A program made the translations under genes and the position numbers. The notes beneath the pieces are model-generated. The model did no database searches, was not told the DNA's origin, and saw only the letters and a list, made by a program, of their open reading frames with translations. Positions 16,830-25,002 of a stretch of 64,000 nt of DNA are shown here, piece after piece. The stretch comes from CAVPCY01 sp963770765 (GTDB lineage: Bacteria; Actinomycetota; Coriobacteriia; Anaerosomatales; PHET01): contig CAVYQS010000012.1 of assembly GCA_963770765.1 (NCBI GenBank), forward strand, positions 485,204 to 549,203. The letters are read 5' to 3'. Numbering within the stretch: position 1 is the stretch's first letter; each line of letters begins with the position of its first letter.

Positions 16830-17765
16830 CTACCCCCGCAGGCCGAGTGCATCGAGCGACTCGGCGACCGTCTCGGCGGAGGCCTGAAGCGCGTCGAGCT
16901 CGGTGTCGTTGAGGGGTATCTCGGGAATGGCGGTGACGCCGGAGCGTCCGAGAGATGCCGGAACGCTCAGGTAGACGTCCTCGATGCCGTACTGGCCCGT
17001 GAGGTAGACACAGCTCGGCAGCGTCGCTCCGTGATCGCCGAGGACGGCTCGCACCATCGAGACGATGCTTCCGGCCGGCGCGTAGAACGCCGAGCCGGTC
17101 TTGAGCAGGCCCACGACCTCCGCGCCGCCGAAGATGGTGCGCTGAACGAGGTCGTCGACCTCGGATGCCGGCATGAGCTGCGAGATGGGCACCCCGTTCA
17201 CGGTCGTGAAGCGCGGCATCGGCACCATCGCGTCTCCGTGCGCCCCCATCGCGAGCGCGTCGATCTCGCCGATCGGAGCGCCGGTCTTCTCGGCGACGGC
17301 GAAGGCGAAGCGTGCAGAGTCGAGAACGCCGCCCATACCGAGCACGCGGGAGTGCGGCAACCCCGATTCCATCCACGCGAGGTACGTCATGATGTCGAGC
17401 GGGTTGGTCACGCAGATGAAGACCGCGTCGGGCGATGCCGCGACGGCGCTCGCGATGACGCTGCGCATGATCGCGCTGTTGGCAGCGAGCAGGTCGTCAC
17501 GGGTCATGCCGGGTTTGCGCGGCAGGCCGGCGGTGATCACCACGACGTCGGAGCCCGCGGTGTCGGCATAGTCGTTGGTGCCGGTGATGCCGGACATGAA
17601 CCGCTCGACGGAGCGCAGATGCATCAGGTCGAGTGCCTTGCCCTGGGGAAGCCCTTCGGCGACATCGATCATGACGACATCGGCCAGGCCGTGGAGCAGC
17701 AGCAGCTCGGCGGTCGTCGCGCCAACCTGACCGGCGCCGACCACCGTGACCTTGGGAAGATGCAT
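16830..17765 (-). CDS. mdh: Malate dehydrogenase (LDH-like type)
   Basis: This enzyme oxidises malate to oxaloacetate with NAD. The 311-residue protein has the dinucleotide motif VVGAGQVGATTA at residues 8-19, Asp34 (MIDVAEG) for NAD ribose, and the substrate loop LPRKPGMTRDDL. R83 in that loop is where lactate dehydrogenases carry Gln, so malate is the expected substrate. D149, R152 and catalytic His176 (GAHGD) are present. ATG at 17765 has GAGGGG five bases upstream, and an extended -10 promoter lies about 60 bp before it, so mdh is the first gene of the unit running to tRNA-Thr. Confidence 0.94.
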   Translation of the reverse strand: MHLPKVTVVGAGQVGATTAELLLLHGLADVVMIDVAEGLPQGKALDLMHLRSVERFMSGITGTNDYADTAGSDVVVITAGLPRKPGMTRDDLLAANSAIMRSVIASAVAASPDAVFICVTNPLDIMTYLAWMESGLPHSRVLGMGGVLDSARFAFAVAEKTGAPIGEIDALAMGAHGDAMVPMPRFTTVNGVPISQLMPASEVDDLVQRTIFGGAEVVGLLKTGSAFYAPAGSIVSMVRAVLGDHGATLPSCVYLTGQYGIEDVYLSVPASLGRSGVTAIPEIPLNDTELDALQASAETVAESLDALGLRG

Positions 17766-17825
17766 GGAGCCCCTCTTTCGCGTGCGTGCGACAAGCGCGC
17801 CTTCCATCGGCGCGCACCACCCGCG

Positions 17826-17834
17826 ATTCTAGCA
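17826..17834 (-). promoter_or_regulatory. Extended -10 promoter of the mdh operon
   Basis: On the minus strand the sequence TGC-TAGAAT gives an extended -10 element in the 93-bp gap upstream of mdh, predicting a start near 17819 and a leader of about 50 nt. No good -35 box is visible, as expected for an extended -10 promoter. Confidence 0.5.
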
Positions 17835-17858
17835 TGCCGAGGGGGGCCTCAAGCGTCG

Positions 17859-18536
17859 TCAGGCGGGTCCGGCGCCGTCGGTCAGGTCGGCCAGATACCC
17901 CATCTCGGGACGGGTCCCGCGATGGTTCGCGAGACGCTGAAGGAGTATCGGCGGGATCGGTGGGATCGGCTCCCGAGGTTCCGGCTGAGCGACCGGCGTC
18001 GCTATCTCAGCGAAGAGCACGTCATCGCCGTCGCCGGCCTCGGCGACCATATCGCCGAGGAAGATGATGGCGCTGCCTCCATGGCCCGCGTGGCCGGGCT
18101 CGGCACCCACGGCGTCCGCCACCAGCACGAGTCCGGACAACGAGTCCGACAGTGCGAGTGCGACCTCGAGTACCGCCTCGGCCTGCAGATCGCTTTCCGA
18201 GCGCGGCAGCAGCACGGTCACGTCGGGCTTCTCGGCGGCCATGCACTGCAGCTCCTCGGGATCCATGCACGCGTCTCCCACGAGCAACCCGACACGGCCG
18301 ATCTCCTCGGCGCCCTGTGGCGCGCTCACCACGCCTGCGAACGCCCTCGCATCGGGTCCCAGCTGTGAGGAGAACGCCGTCGCCGGATCGTGCGGATCGG
18401 CGTGCGGCGAGAGAAGCTCCGGTGCTATGACCATGTCGGCCCCGTCTTCGCGGGCTCGACGTGCCGCCCTGCGGAGCATCTCCGCGTCGGCGGTACCGGA
18501 CTCCCGCAGGCGGTGCTGGACCACGGCGATCTTCAC
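17859..18536 (-). CDS. Nitrilase-superfamily-like protein, probably degenerate
   Basis: The N-terminus KIAVVQHRLRE and the segment ADMVIAPELLSPH resemble the carbon-nitrogen hydrolase fold, with the glutamate of the Glu-Lys-Cys triad. A Cys occurs in GLLVGDACMDPEEL where the nucleophile would be, but the catalytic lysine segment is missing. At 225 residues the protein is shorter than the usual 260-300 of the family. GTG at 18536 has GGGAG six bases before it and agrees with the family start. It may be a regulatory or inactive homologue. It stands between mdh (divided by its promoter) and topA; no operon partner is clear. Confidence 0.55.
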   Translation of the reverse strand: MKIAVVQHRLRESGTADAEMLRRAARRAREDGADMVIAPELLSPHADPHDPATAFSSQLGPDARAFAGVVSAPQGAEEIGRVGLLVGDACMDPEELQCMAAEKPDVTVLLPRSESDLQAEAVLEVALALSDSLSGLVLVADAVGAEPGHAGHGGSAIIFLGDMVAEAGDGDDVLFAEIATPVAQPEPREPIPPIPPILLQRLANHRGTRPEMGYLADLTDGAGPA

Positions 18537-18650
18537 GGCATCTCCCTCACGAGGCGGCACTGATGAGTTCTTGCCCCGCGGCAACGCGCAGTTCACCACC
18601 GATGGCGGCCCGAAGATGGCGGATTCGAAGAACGCCCTCTGGGAAGCAGG

Positions 18651-21149
18651 CTACTTCTTGGCAGGAGGCTTCTTCTTGCCGGTCGCCTTCTTCTTGCCGG
18701 TCGCCTTCTTGGTCGTCTTCTTGGCGGCCTGCTCGGCCTTGCCCGGGCACTCCGGATCGATGCACACGCGCCACGGCCCCCGCCCGGTGTGGATGATGAC
18801 GACCGGTGCGCCGCACGGCTCGCACATCTCGCCCGTCGGCTCGAGGTCGCCTCTCTGCGGCAGCGGGTAGCTCGTCTGGCACTCGTCGTAGTTGGTGCAC
18901 CGGACGAAGCGCTTCAGGTTCTTCGACTGCCGCGTCAGCAAGCGGCCGCCTTCGCGCCCGTCCTTCAGGCACGTGGGGCACGCTCCCACATCGACCTGGG
19001 GAACGTGGTTGGTCTTGCACTGCGGGTCGAGGCAGCGCACGAGCGGCTTCTGCTTGAACTGGATCACGCGCACCTGCGCCGTGCCGCACTCGGGGCACAC
19101 CTCGTCGACCGACTCGATCTTGCCCTGCGGCAGCGGGTAGGTCACATCGCAGTCGGGCCAGCCGGAGCAACCGACGAACTGGCCGCGCGTCTTGGGCGAG
19201 CTCTTCACGAGCAGGTCGTGACCGCTCTTGAGGCACACGCCCACCTTGGCGTCCGCGGCTGTGGCGTCCTTGAGGCTCTCCCCCACCTCGACGGCCTTGG
19301 GAATGAGCTCGTCCATGACCTTGCCGAGAAGAGCTCGCGAATGGTCGACGACCTTGGTGCGCGTGACGCGCCCGTTGGCGATGTCGTCCATCTCGGCCTC
19401 GAGCTCGGCGGTCATGTCGGGGGTGGTGATGCGCGGCGCGAACGCCGAGAGAGCGTCGATCACCGCGCGGCCCAGACACGTGGGCTCCACCGGGTCGTTC
19501 TCGGCGTACTTGACCTCGTAGAGGCGCTCGATGATGGCGTGGCGCGTGGCCTTGGTGCCCAGACCGCGCTTCTCCATCTCCTGGATGAGCTTGCCCTGGC
19601 TGTAGCGCGACGGCGGTTCGGTCTGCTTCTCGGCGAGTTCGGCGCCGAGGAAGTCCACGACGTCGCCCTCGTGCAGGGCGGGCAGCTGCTCGTCCTTCTT
19701 GAGCCCGTACGGGTAGATCGCCCGGAAGCCCGGTGTCGCGAGGATGTCGCCCCGCGCCACGAACGGCTGGCCGGCGACGTCGATGGTGACCTTGGTGCCC
19801 TCGATGACGGCAGCATCGGACAACGTCGCGAGGAAGCGGCGCGCCACGAGGTTGTAGAGCTTCCACTCCTCGGGCTTCATCTTGTCGGTGTCGCCGGCAC
19901 CGGTGGGGTGGATGGGCGGGTGGTCGGTCGTCTCCTTGGCGCCACGCGTGGGGTGCAGCGGACCGCCCTGGATCCGCTTGACCTGCTCGCGGTAGACCGG
20001 CACCTCGTGGAGCGTCTTGAGGATCGCGGGGATGTCGAGCGACTTGGGGTAGACGGTGTTGTCGACACGCGGGTAGCTGATCAGGCCGTTCATATAGAGC
20101 GACTCGGCGATGCGCATGGTGCGTGCCGGGCTGATGCCCTCGGACGCGGCAGCGGCCTGCAGCGCGGTGGTGTTGAACGGTGTCGGCGGCTTGACCTGGC
20201 GGCGCTTCTTCTCGGCCGCCGATACGGTGCCGCTCGTGGCGCCCTCGATCGCCGCCATCGCCGCGGTGGCGGTCGCCTCGTCTTTGAAGCGGTCGGTCGC
20301 ATGACCCGCGCTGAACTCGCCGTCTTCGTCTGCGCCGGCGCGGAAGCCGGCCTTGATCTGCCAGTACGTCTCGGGGTCGAACGCCTCGCGCTCCCGCTCG
20401 CGCTCCACGATCAGCGCCAGCGTGGGGGTCTGAACGCGCCCGGCGCTCTTGACGTTGCCGAAGCCCGAGTACTTCGCCATGGTGAGGTAGCGCGTGAGCA
20501 CGGCACCCCACACGAGGTCGATGTCCTGGCGCGACTCGCCGGCCTGCGCGAGGCAGTCGTCGACCTCGGTGAGCTCGTCGAACGCCCGCTCGATCTCCTC
20601 TTTGGTGATCGCCGAGAAGCGCGCGCGGTGCACGGGCGCCTTCTTGTTGACCTCGCGTACCAATGAGAGGGCGTCGCTGCCGATGAGCTCGCCCTCGCGG
20701 TCGAAGTCGGTCGCGATCACGATCTCGTCGGCCTTCTTCGCGAGGTTCTTGAGCGCGCGGATCAGCTCACGCTCGGCCGGGACCTTGCCCACCGGCGCCC
20801 ACACCAGATACGGAAGGGACAGCAGCTTCCACGTCTTGAGATCGACGCCGTCGGCGGTGAACGGCTTCTTCTTGGGCCAGGGCGGGGTGGCCAGCGCGTC
20901 GGGGATGGGCGCGGCGGTGACCGACTCGTCCTCCCATACCGCCTTCCACCCGCCGTCGTGCACGAGCTGGCGCGGGAAGTCCACGCCGAGGATGTGGCCC
21001 TTCAGGCCCACGGAGACCCAGTCCTCGCCGTCGCGCCTGAAGGTGTAGACGGGGGTGCTGTAGACCTTGTCGGTCTTGGGCTTGCCAACGGCCAGTATCT
21101 CGGCGAGCTTCTTGGCCGCGATGTTCTTCTCGGTGACGACGAGTCTCAC
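18651..21149 (-). CDS. topA: DNA topoisomerase I, archaeal-type type IA
   Basis: This type IA topoisomerase relaxes negative supercoils. The TOPRIM domain has E7 and the ATDFDREGELIG acidic triad (D148, D150, E152). The active-site Tyr is Y358 in GLISYPRVDNTVYP. That motif and the preceding PFNTTALQ are typical of archaeal TopA; bacterial TopA has GLITYMRTDS-like sequence. After residue 620 come four Cys-rich zinc-ribbon modules and a lysine-rich tail (AAKKTTKKATGKKK), as in actinobacterial TopA. The 832-residue frame is uninterrupted. The start is GTG at 21149, about 28 nt after a predicted promoter start. Confidence 0.92.
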   Translation of the reverse strand: MRLVVTEKNIAAKKLAEILAVGKPKTDKVYSTPVYTFRRDGEDWVSVGLKGHILGVDFPRQLVHDGGWKAVWEDESVTAAPIPDALATPPWPKKKPFTADGVDLKTWKLLSLPYLVWAPVGKVPAERELIRALKNLAKKADEIVIATDFDREGELIGSDALSLVREVNKKAPVHRARFSAITKEEIERAFDELTEVDDCLAQAGESRQDIDLVWGAVLTRYLTMAKYSGFGNVKSAGRVQTPTLALIVEREREREAFDPETYWQIKAGFRAGADEDGEFSAGHATDRFKDEATATAAMAAIEGATSGTVSAAEKKRRQVKPPTPFNTTALQAAAASEGISPARTMRIAESLYMNGLISYPRVDNTVYPKSLDIPAILKTLHEVPVYREQVKRIQGGPLHPTRGAKETTDHPPIHPTGAGDTDKMKPEEWKLYNLVARRFLATLSDAAVIEGTKVTIDVAGQPFVARGDILATPGFRAIYPYGLKKDEQLPALHEGDVVDFLGAELAEKQTEPPSRYSQGKLIQEMEKRGLGTKATRHAIIERLYEVKYAENDPVEPTCLGRAVIDALSAFAPRITTPDMTAELEAEMDDIANGRVTRTKVVDHSRALLGKVMDELIPKAVEVGESLKDATAADAKVGVCLKSGHDLLVKSSPKTRGQFVGCSGWPDCDVTYPLPQGKIESVDEVCPECGTAQVRVIQFKQKPLVRCLDPQCKTNHVPQVDVGACPTCLKDGREGGRLLTRQSKNLKRFVRCTNYDECQTSYPLPQRGDLEPTGEMCEPCGAPVVIIHTGRGPWRVCIDPECPGKAEQAAKKTTKKATGKKKATGKKKPPAKK
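18671..18706. repeat. 18-bp tandem repeat in the topA lysine tail
   Basis: Two perfect copies of an 18-bp unit (18671-18688 and 18689-18706) encode the repeated ATGKKK motif near the TopA C-terminus. Such repeats change length easily and probably set the number of DNA-binding lysines. Confidence 0.85.
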
Positions 21150-21184
21150 GAAGGCGCCTTTCGGGCAGCAGGGTTTTGGTGCCG

Positions 21185-21190
21185 AGTATA
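21185..21190 (-). promoter_or_regulatory. Candidate -10 box of topA
   Basis: TATACT on the minus strand lies in the 154-bp gap between the HD-protein stop and topA. It predicts a start near 21178 and a leader of about 28 nt. A TTGACG occurs upstream but only 8 bp away, too close to be its -35. Confidence 0.4.
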
Positions 21191-21303
21191 CACACGGTCG
21201 TCAAGCGGCACCTTGCCGCAACCTTCCCGGCTGCGTCGGACCGCACGGCGTGGCGGGACGCGGGCACGACGGTGAGCTGCGGTGCTCTGACTGCGCGAGA
21301 GCG

Positions 21304-21858
21304 CTAGAAGCCGATCTCGCCGGCGCGCGCCTGCATCGCCTCGAGGGCCAGCGCGAGGAACTCGTCACGCTCGAGCCCGAGCTGCTCGTGGCCGGCCATC
21401 TGCTCGCGGTTCGCCCCGCGCGCGAACGCGCTTTCCTTCCAGCGCTTCTTCAGGCTCTTGAGCCCGACTCCCGAGAGGTCCTTCTCGGGGCGCACCAGCG
21501 CGGCGGCGACGATGAAGCCGGTCGTGGGGTCGGCGCACCACAGGGCGTGGTCCAGCTGTGTCTCGCGCTCGGCATGACCCGCATGAGCGAGGATGGCGTG
21601 GACCATCTCCTCGTCGACGACACCCGAAAGCTGCTCGGCGCTGATCAGGCCGTGCTTCTCGGGGTCATCGGCGGTCTCGGCGTAGTCGAGGTCGTGCAGC
21701 AGGCCGGTGAGCGCCCAGCGCTCCACATCGGGCGAGCTCTGCCCCAGACGAACGGCGAGCGCCTCCATGATGATCTCGGTGGCGACGCAGTGCGACACGA
21801 GGTTGGGTTGCGGGATGCGTTCGGTGACGAGCGCGTACGCCTCTTCGCGCGCGATCAT
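21304..21858 (-). CDS. HD-domain phosphohydrolase-like protein
   Basis: This 184-residue protein has the metal-binding pattern of HD hydrolases: His in NLVSHCVAT near residue 22, the HD pair in GLLHDLDYAE near residue 50, His in AILAHAG and Asp in CADPTTGFI near residue 107. Such small HDIG-type proteins hydrolyse phosphoesters, often nucleotides, but the substrate is unknown. The ATG overlaps the hypB TGA, so it forms the end of the tatA-tatC-hypA-hypB run. The C-terminus is helical and rich in Lys/Arg/Glu. Confidence 0.8.
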   Translation of the reverse strand: MIAREEAYALVTERIPQPNLVSHCVATEIIMEALAVRLGQSSPDVERWALTGLLHDLDYAETADDPEKHGLISAEQLSGVVDEEMVHAILAHAGHAERETQLDHALWCADPTTGFIVAAALVRPEKDLSGVGLKSLKKRWKESAFARGANREQMAGHEQLGLERDEFLALALEAMQARAGEIGF

Positions 21859-22535
21859 CGGGGTTCCTTCCCGGCCGCGAGGCGGACCGTTTCGATGCGT
21901 GCGGCGAGCCACGCGGCCCACGCCTCGACGCCGTCGCCCTTGGTCGCCGCGACGTGGAAGATCGGGGCCTGAGGGTTGAGCCCGCGCACGACGCCCTCGA
22001 ACTCGGCCACATCGAAGTCGAAGACCGGCATCGTGTCGACCTTGTTCAAGATGACCGCCTCGGAGATCTGGAAGATCCCCGGGTACTTGTACGGTTTGTC
22101 GTGCCCTTCGGGTACCGAGAGGATCATGACCTTCGCATGCTCGCCCAGGTAGAACTCCGTGGGACACACCAGATTGCCCACGTTCTCGATGATGATGAGG
22201 TCGAGCGTGTCGAGATCGAGGGTGTCGATGGCGCGCTTGATCATGTCGGATTCGAGGTGGCATGCGCCGCCGGTGTTGATCTGCACGGCGGGGATCCCGT
22301 GCGCCTTGACCTTCTCGGCGTCGACCTTGCTCGCGATGTCGCCCTCGATGACCGCGATGCCGTACCGCTCGCGCAGTGCCGCGATGGTCGCCAGGATCGT
22401 GGAGGTCTTCCCCGCACCGGGCGATGCCATGAGGTCGAGTACGAACACTCCCGCCGCGTCGAAGCGCGCGCGGTTGGCCGCGGCGAGCTTCTCGTTGAGG
22501 TCGAGGATGGGCTTCGAGACGTCGATCGTGGCCAT
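21855..22535 (-). CDS. hypB: Hydrogenase maturation GTPase HypB
   Basis: HypB is a SIMIBI-class GTPase that, with HypA, delivers nickel to [NiFe] hydrogenase. The 226-residue protein has the P-loop ASPGAGKTST near residue 38, a conserved metal-site CHLESDM near residue 90, the switch II-like ENVGNLVCP segment near residue 116 and the NKVD guanine motif near residue 162. There is no His-rich nickel-storage N-terminus. It lies three bases downstream of hypA and overlaps the HD gene. No hydrogenase structural gene or hypC-F is in the window. Confidence 0.93.
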   Translation of the reverse strand: MATIDVSKPILDLNEKLAAANRARFDAAGVFVLDLMASPGAGKTSTILATIAALRERYGIAVIEGDIASKVDAEKVKAHGIPAVQINTGGACHLESDMIKRAIDTLDLDTLDLIIIENVGNLVCPTEFYLGEHAKVMILSVPEGHDKPYKYPGIFQISEAVILNKVDTMPVFDFDVAEFEGVVRGLNPQAPIFHVAATKGDGVEAWAAWLAARIETVRLAAGKEPR

Positions 22536-22538
22536 CGG

Positions 22539-22925
22539 CTACTCCTGGTCCTCGAGACCGGCCAACGCCGGCTCATCGTCATCGTCGCGGGTCTCGATCG
22601 AGTCGATCTGCAACTCTCTGCCCTGCAGCAACGTGACATCGAACGACTGGCACTGCGAGCACAGCATCTGGAAGCGGTCGTGCTCGAAGTCGGCGCCACA
22701 GGCGTTGCAGTGCGACTTCGCGCCCAGGTGCGTGACGACGAGCGTCGCGCCCTCGGCCATCGTGTCGGGGGTCAGAGCCTCGAAGGCGAACTGGAGCGCG
22801 AACTCCACGACCTCGGTGAGCTCACCCACGGTGATGCGGATCTCGGTGATCTGAGTCGCCCCGGCCTCGCGCGCCGCTTGGAACGACGCATCGAGGATGC
22901 CTTGGGTGATTCCCATCTCGTGCAC
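22539..22925 (-). CDS. hypA: Hydrogenase nickel incorporation protein HypA
   Basis: HypA binds nickel through its N-terminal His and carries a structural zinc site. The GTG at 22925 gives the expected beginning (VHEMGITQ), with GGGGG six bases upstream; the longer frame starting at TTG is therefore rejected. The zinc site is formed by CNAC and CSQC near residues 74-95. The tail is acidic (DDDDEP). It follows tatC by ten bases and precedes hypB. Confidence 0.93.
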   Translation of the reverse strand: MHEMGITQGILDASFQAAREAGATQITEIRITVGELTEVVEFALQFAFEALTPDTMAEGATLVVTHLGAKSHCNACGADFEHDRFQMLCSQCQSFDVTLLQGRELQIDSIETRDDDDEPALAGLEDQE

Positions 22926-22935
22926 CAAGCGCCCC

Positions 22936-23712
22936 CTAGGCCTCTGCCGCTTCGAGGCGCTTCTGCTCGGCGATGCGCTTGCTGAGCACCATCCGGGCCA
23001 GGAACATGCTGCCCTCGTAGAGCAAGACCAGGGCGCCGAACAGCGCGCCCATCGTCACCGGCGACCAGTCGGGCGTCGCGACCGCCGCCACGACCATGAT
23101 GACCACGTACGACACTCGCCAGTTCTTGCGCAGCTTGGCGTAGGGCACGATGTTGAAGATCATCAGGTAGAACACCACGACCGGCAGCTGGAATCCGATA
23201 CCGAACGCGAAGAGCAGCAGCACCACGCCGCCGAACCACTTGTCGGCGGCACCGATCTGACCCACGATCGATCCCGCGGTCTGGTCGAGCATCCAGTCGA
23301 AGCCCACCGGCGCGACGACGAGATACGCGAACACGATGCCGCCCACGAACAGAATCAGCATCATGAGGAACGTAGGGATCACGTACCGGCGCTCGCGCGG
23401 TCTGAGGGCCGGCAGGAAGAAGGCCATCACCTGCCAGATGATGATGGGACTCGCGATCGCGAGCGCGGCGTAGAGCGACACGCGGAAGCGCAGCGTGAAG
23501 CCCTCGAACGGGCCGAGAACCCCGAGCTGCCCGTTGGGAAGCGTGGGCTGGAGGTACGGCCAGACGGGCTCGAGAACGAAGCGGTAGACGTCCCACGCCC
23601 ACGTGTACATCGCGAGGGAGACCACGGAGACCGTGAGGAAGATGACGATCAACCGCTGGCGCAGCTCAGCGAGATGTTCGAAGAATGGAAGGCGCTTGGG
23701 TCCGATGGGCAT
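22936..23712 (-). CDS. tatC: Sec-independent translocase TatC
   Basis: TatC is the six-helix receptor of the twin-arginine pathway, which exports folded cofactor proteins such as hydrogenases. The 258-residue protein begins with the family signature FFEHLAELRQRL, has the conserved SPIIIWQVMAFFLPAL loop with FxxPAL near residue 100, and about six membrane segments. The ATG at 23712 lies 15 bases after the tatA stop. The C-terminus is charged and cytoplasmic. Placement beside hypA/hypB fits the export of a [NiFe] hydrogenase. Confidence 0.95.
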   Translation of the reverse strand: MPIGPKRLPFFEHLAELRQRLIVIFLTVSVVSLAMYTWAWDVYRFVLEPVWPYLQPTLPNGQLGVLGPFEGFTLRFRVSLYAALAIASPIIIWQVMAFFLPALRPRERRYVIPTFLMMLILFVGGIVFAYLVVAPVGFDWMLDQTAGSIVGQIGAADKWFGGVVLLLFAFGIGFQLPVVVFYLMIFNIVPYAKLRKNWRVSYVVIMVVAAVATPDWSPVTMGALFGALVLLYEGSMFLARMVLSKRIAEQKRLEAAEA

Positions 23713-23727
23713 CGCGGCAGACGAGGA

Positions 23728-24033
23728 CTACTCCTCGTCCTCCTCCTCGTCGTCTTCCTCGGTGGCCGCCCAGATGCTGGAAGCCGCTGTCGCCTTGGCC
23801 ATCTGATCGTCGACCGAGGGCTCGGCGGGGGCGTCGGCCGCAGGCTCATCGTTCTTCGCCGTGGGAGCGTAGACCTCTGCGCGGATCACGCGCTCCATGT
23901 CCTCTTGCGCGCGCTTGAACGTGCGCATCGCCTTGCCGAGGGTGCGTGCAAGCTCGGGCACCTTGTCGGGCCCGAATATGATGAACGCGAAGACCGCTAT
24001 GATCGCTAGCTCGGTACCGCCTATGCCGAACAC
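23728..24033 (-). CDS. tatA: Sec-independent translocase TatA/TatB family
   Basis: The 101-residue protein has one N-terminal membrane helix (FGIGGTELAIIAVFAFIIFG), the Tat hinge GPDKVPELARTLGKAMR and an amphipathic helix, then a strongly acidic tail ending in alternating Asp/Glu. TatA forms the translocation pore. A Glu in the helix (GGTELAI) fits either TatA of Gram-positive type or TatB. It starts with GTG at 24033 and leads the tatA-tatC-hypA-hypB-HD unit. Confidence 0.9.
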   Translation of the reverse strand: MFGIGGTELAIIAVFAFIIFGPDKVPELARTLGKAMRTFKRAQEDMERVIRAEVYAPTAKNDEPAADAPAEPSVDDQMAKATAASSIWAATEEDDEEEDEE

Positions 24034-24128
24034 GTGTGTTCCCTACTCCGATACGCTGCCGGTCGTATGGATCCTCACCGCTGCGCGGTTCTCAGCTCTC
24101 AGAACCGCCGCGACGCTGGGCGAACTCG

Positions 24129-24464
24129 TTAGAACCGGGCCGCTTCAGCCACATCGCTGAAGATGGGGAACACCTTGTCGAGCCCGGTGATCCGGAAGAT
24201 CTTGAGGATGTTGTCGCGAGTACAGACGATACGGACGGCACCGTCACGCTCGCGGGCACGCCTGAGAGCCGAGACGAGCACGCCCAGCCCCGAACTGTCG
24301 ATGAAGCCCACGCCTTGCATGTCGATGATGACGTTGCTGCATCCGCCCTCGATGGCCGAGACAAGCTCCTCTTTCACCTTCGGCGCAGTGTAGACGTCGA
24401 CCTCGCCGACGAGCGTCATCGTACACACCGACTGCGCGCGGTCGACTTTGATGTCCAGCTCCAT
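24129..24464 (-). CDS. STAS-domain anti-sigma factor antagonist (minus strand)
   Basis: This 111-residue single STAS domain resembles SpoIIAA/RsbV. The phosphorylation-site motif is FIDSSGLGVLVSA near residues 60-70, with the target Ser next to a second Ser, as in SpoIIAA. Such proteins release a sigma factor by binding its anti-sigma kinase. No kinase or sigma gene is in the window. It is divergent from a second STAS gene at 24621, and a TACAAT -10 box precedes it. Confidence 0.88.
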   Translation of the reverse strand: MELDIKVDRAQSVCTMTLVGEVDVYTAPKVKEELVSAIEGGCSNVIIDMQGVGFIDSSGLGVLVSALRRARERDGAVRIVCTRDNILKIFRITGLDKVFPIFSDVAEAARF

Positions 24465-24506
24465 GCCTACATCGACTCCTAGCGACTATGAGGACGAGTG
24501 AGACGG

Positions 24507-24512
24507 ATTGTA
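24507..24512 (-). promoter_or_regulatory. Candidate -10 box of the minus-strand STAS gene
   Basis: TACAAT on the minus strand predicts a start near 24500 and a leader of about 36 nt. A -35 is not clear. It lies in the 156-bp divergent interval between the two STAS genes. Confidence 0.4.
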
Positions 24513-24620
24513 CCGCTCGGCGGGGGTTGTGACCACTTGCCGCGGCCGAGCCCGTCGGTGCGTGCAGGCAGAGGCACAACGGGGTACCTACTCTACGATT
24601 CCGGTCTCAGGAAGGACACC

Positions 24621-24971
24621 ATGGCGCTCACAATCGATCTCGCGCAGGAGCCCGCGGTCTGGGTGCTCACGCTTCACGGCGACCTCGACTACGGCGAGTG
24701 TTCGGCGTTTCGCATGAACATCGACCGGGTGCTCAAGTCATCACCACCGGCGACCATCGTCGATCTGTCGGAGCTGGAGTATCTCGACAGCTCGGGGCTC
24801 GGTCTGCTCCTGTCGCTCTCCAAGGAGTACCAGGCACAGGGCGGCACCCTCGTGCTCGTCACCAACGAGACGGTCGACAACATCCTGTCGCTCACGCGTC
24901 TCAACGGCATCTTCTCCACTGCTGTCTCCCTGGAGGAGGCTCAGCAGATGGCTGGCGACGCCACACCATAG
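24621..24971 (+). CDS. STAS-domain anti-sigma factor antagonist (plus strand)
   Basis: This is a second single-domain STAS protein, 116 residues, one of only two plus-strand genes in the window. The phosphoacceptor motif is YLDSSGLGLLLSL near residues 53-65. The start ATG has GGAAGGA seven bases upstream, in good position. It shares only the domain pattern with the divergent neighbour, so the two are not a recent duplication. It probably answers to a different anti-sigma factor or sensing module encoded elsewhere. Confidence 0.88.
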   Translation: MALTIDLAQEPAVWVLTLHGDLDYGECSAFRMNIDRVLKSSPPATIVDLSELEYLDSSGLGLLLSLSKEYQAQGGTLVLVTNETVDNILSLTRLNGIFSTAVSLEEAQQMAGDATP

Positions 24972-25002
24972 CGAGCCAGGCTCGGCGATTCCGCACAAGA
25001 CA

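Noticed and set aside
18660..18720. Repeat at the topA 3' end as a possible mobile or CRISPR-like repeat
   Set aside because: It is a two-copy in-frame tandem repeat that encodes the lysine tail; there are no spacers or flanking cas genes.
18789..20666. Plus-strand open frame of 625 codons opposite topA
   Set aside because: It mirrors topA codons, is rich in Leu/Val/Arg/His low-complexity sequence and has no ribosome-binding site of note.
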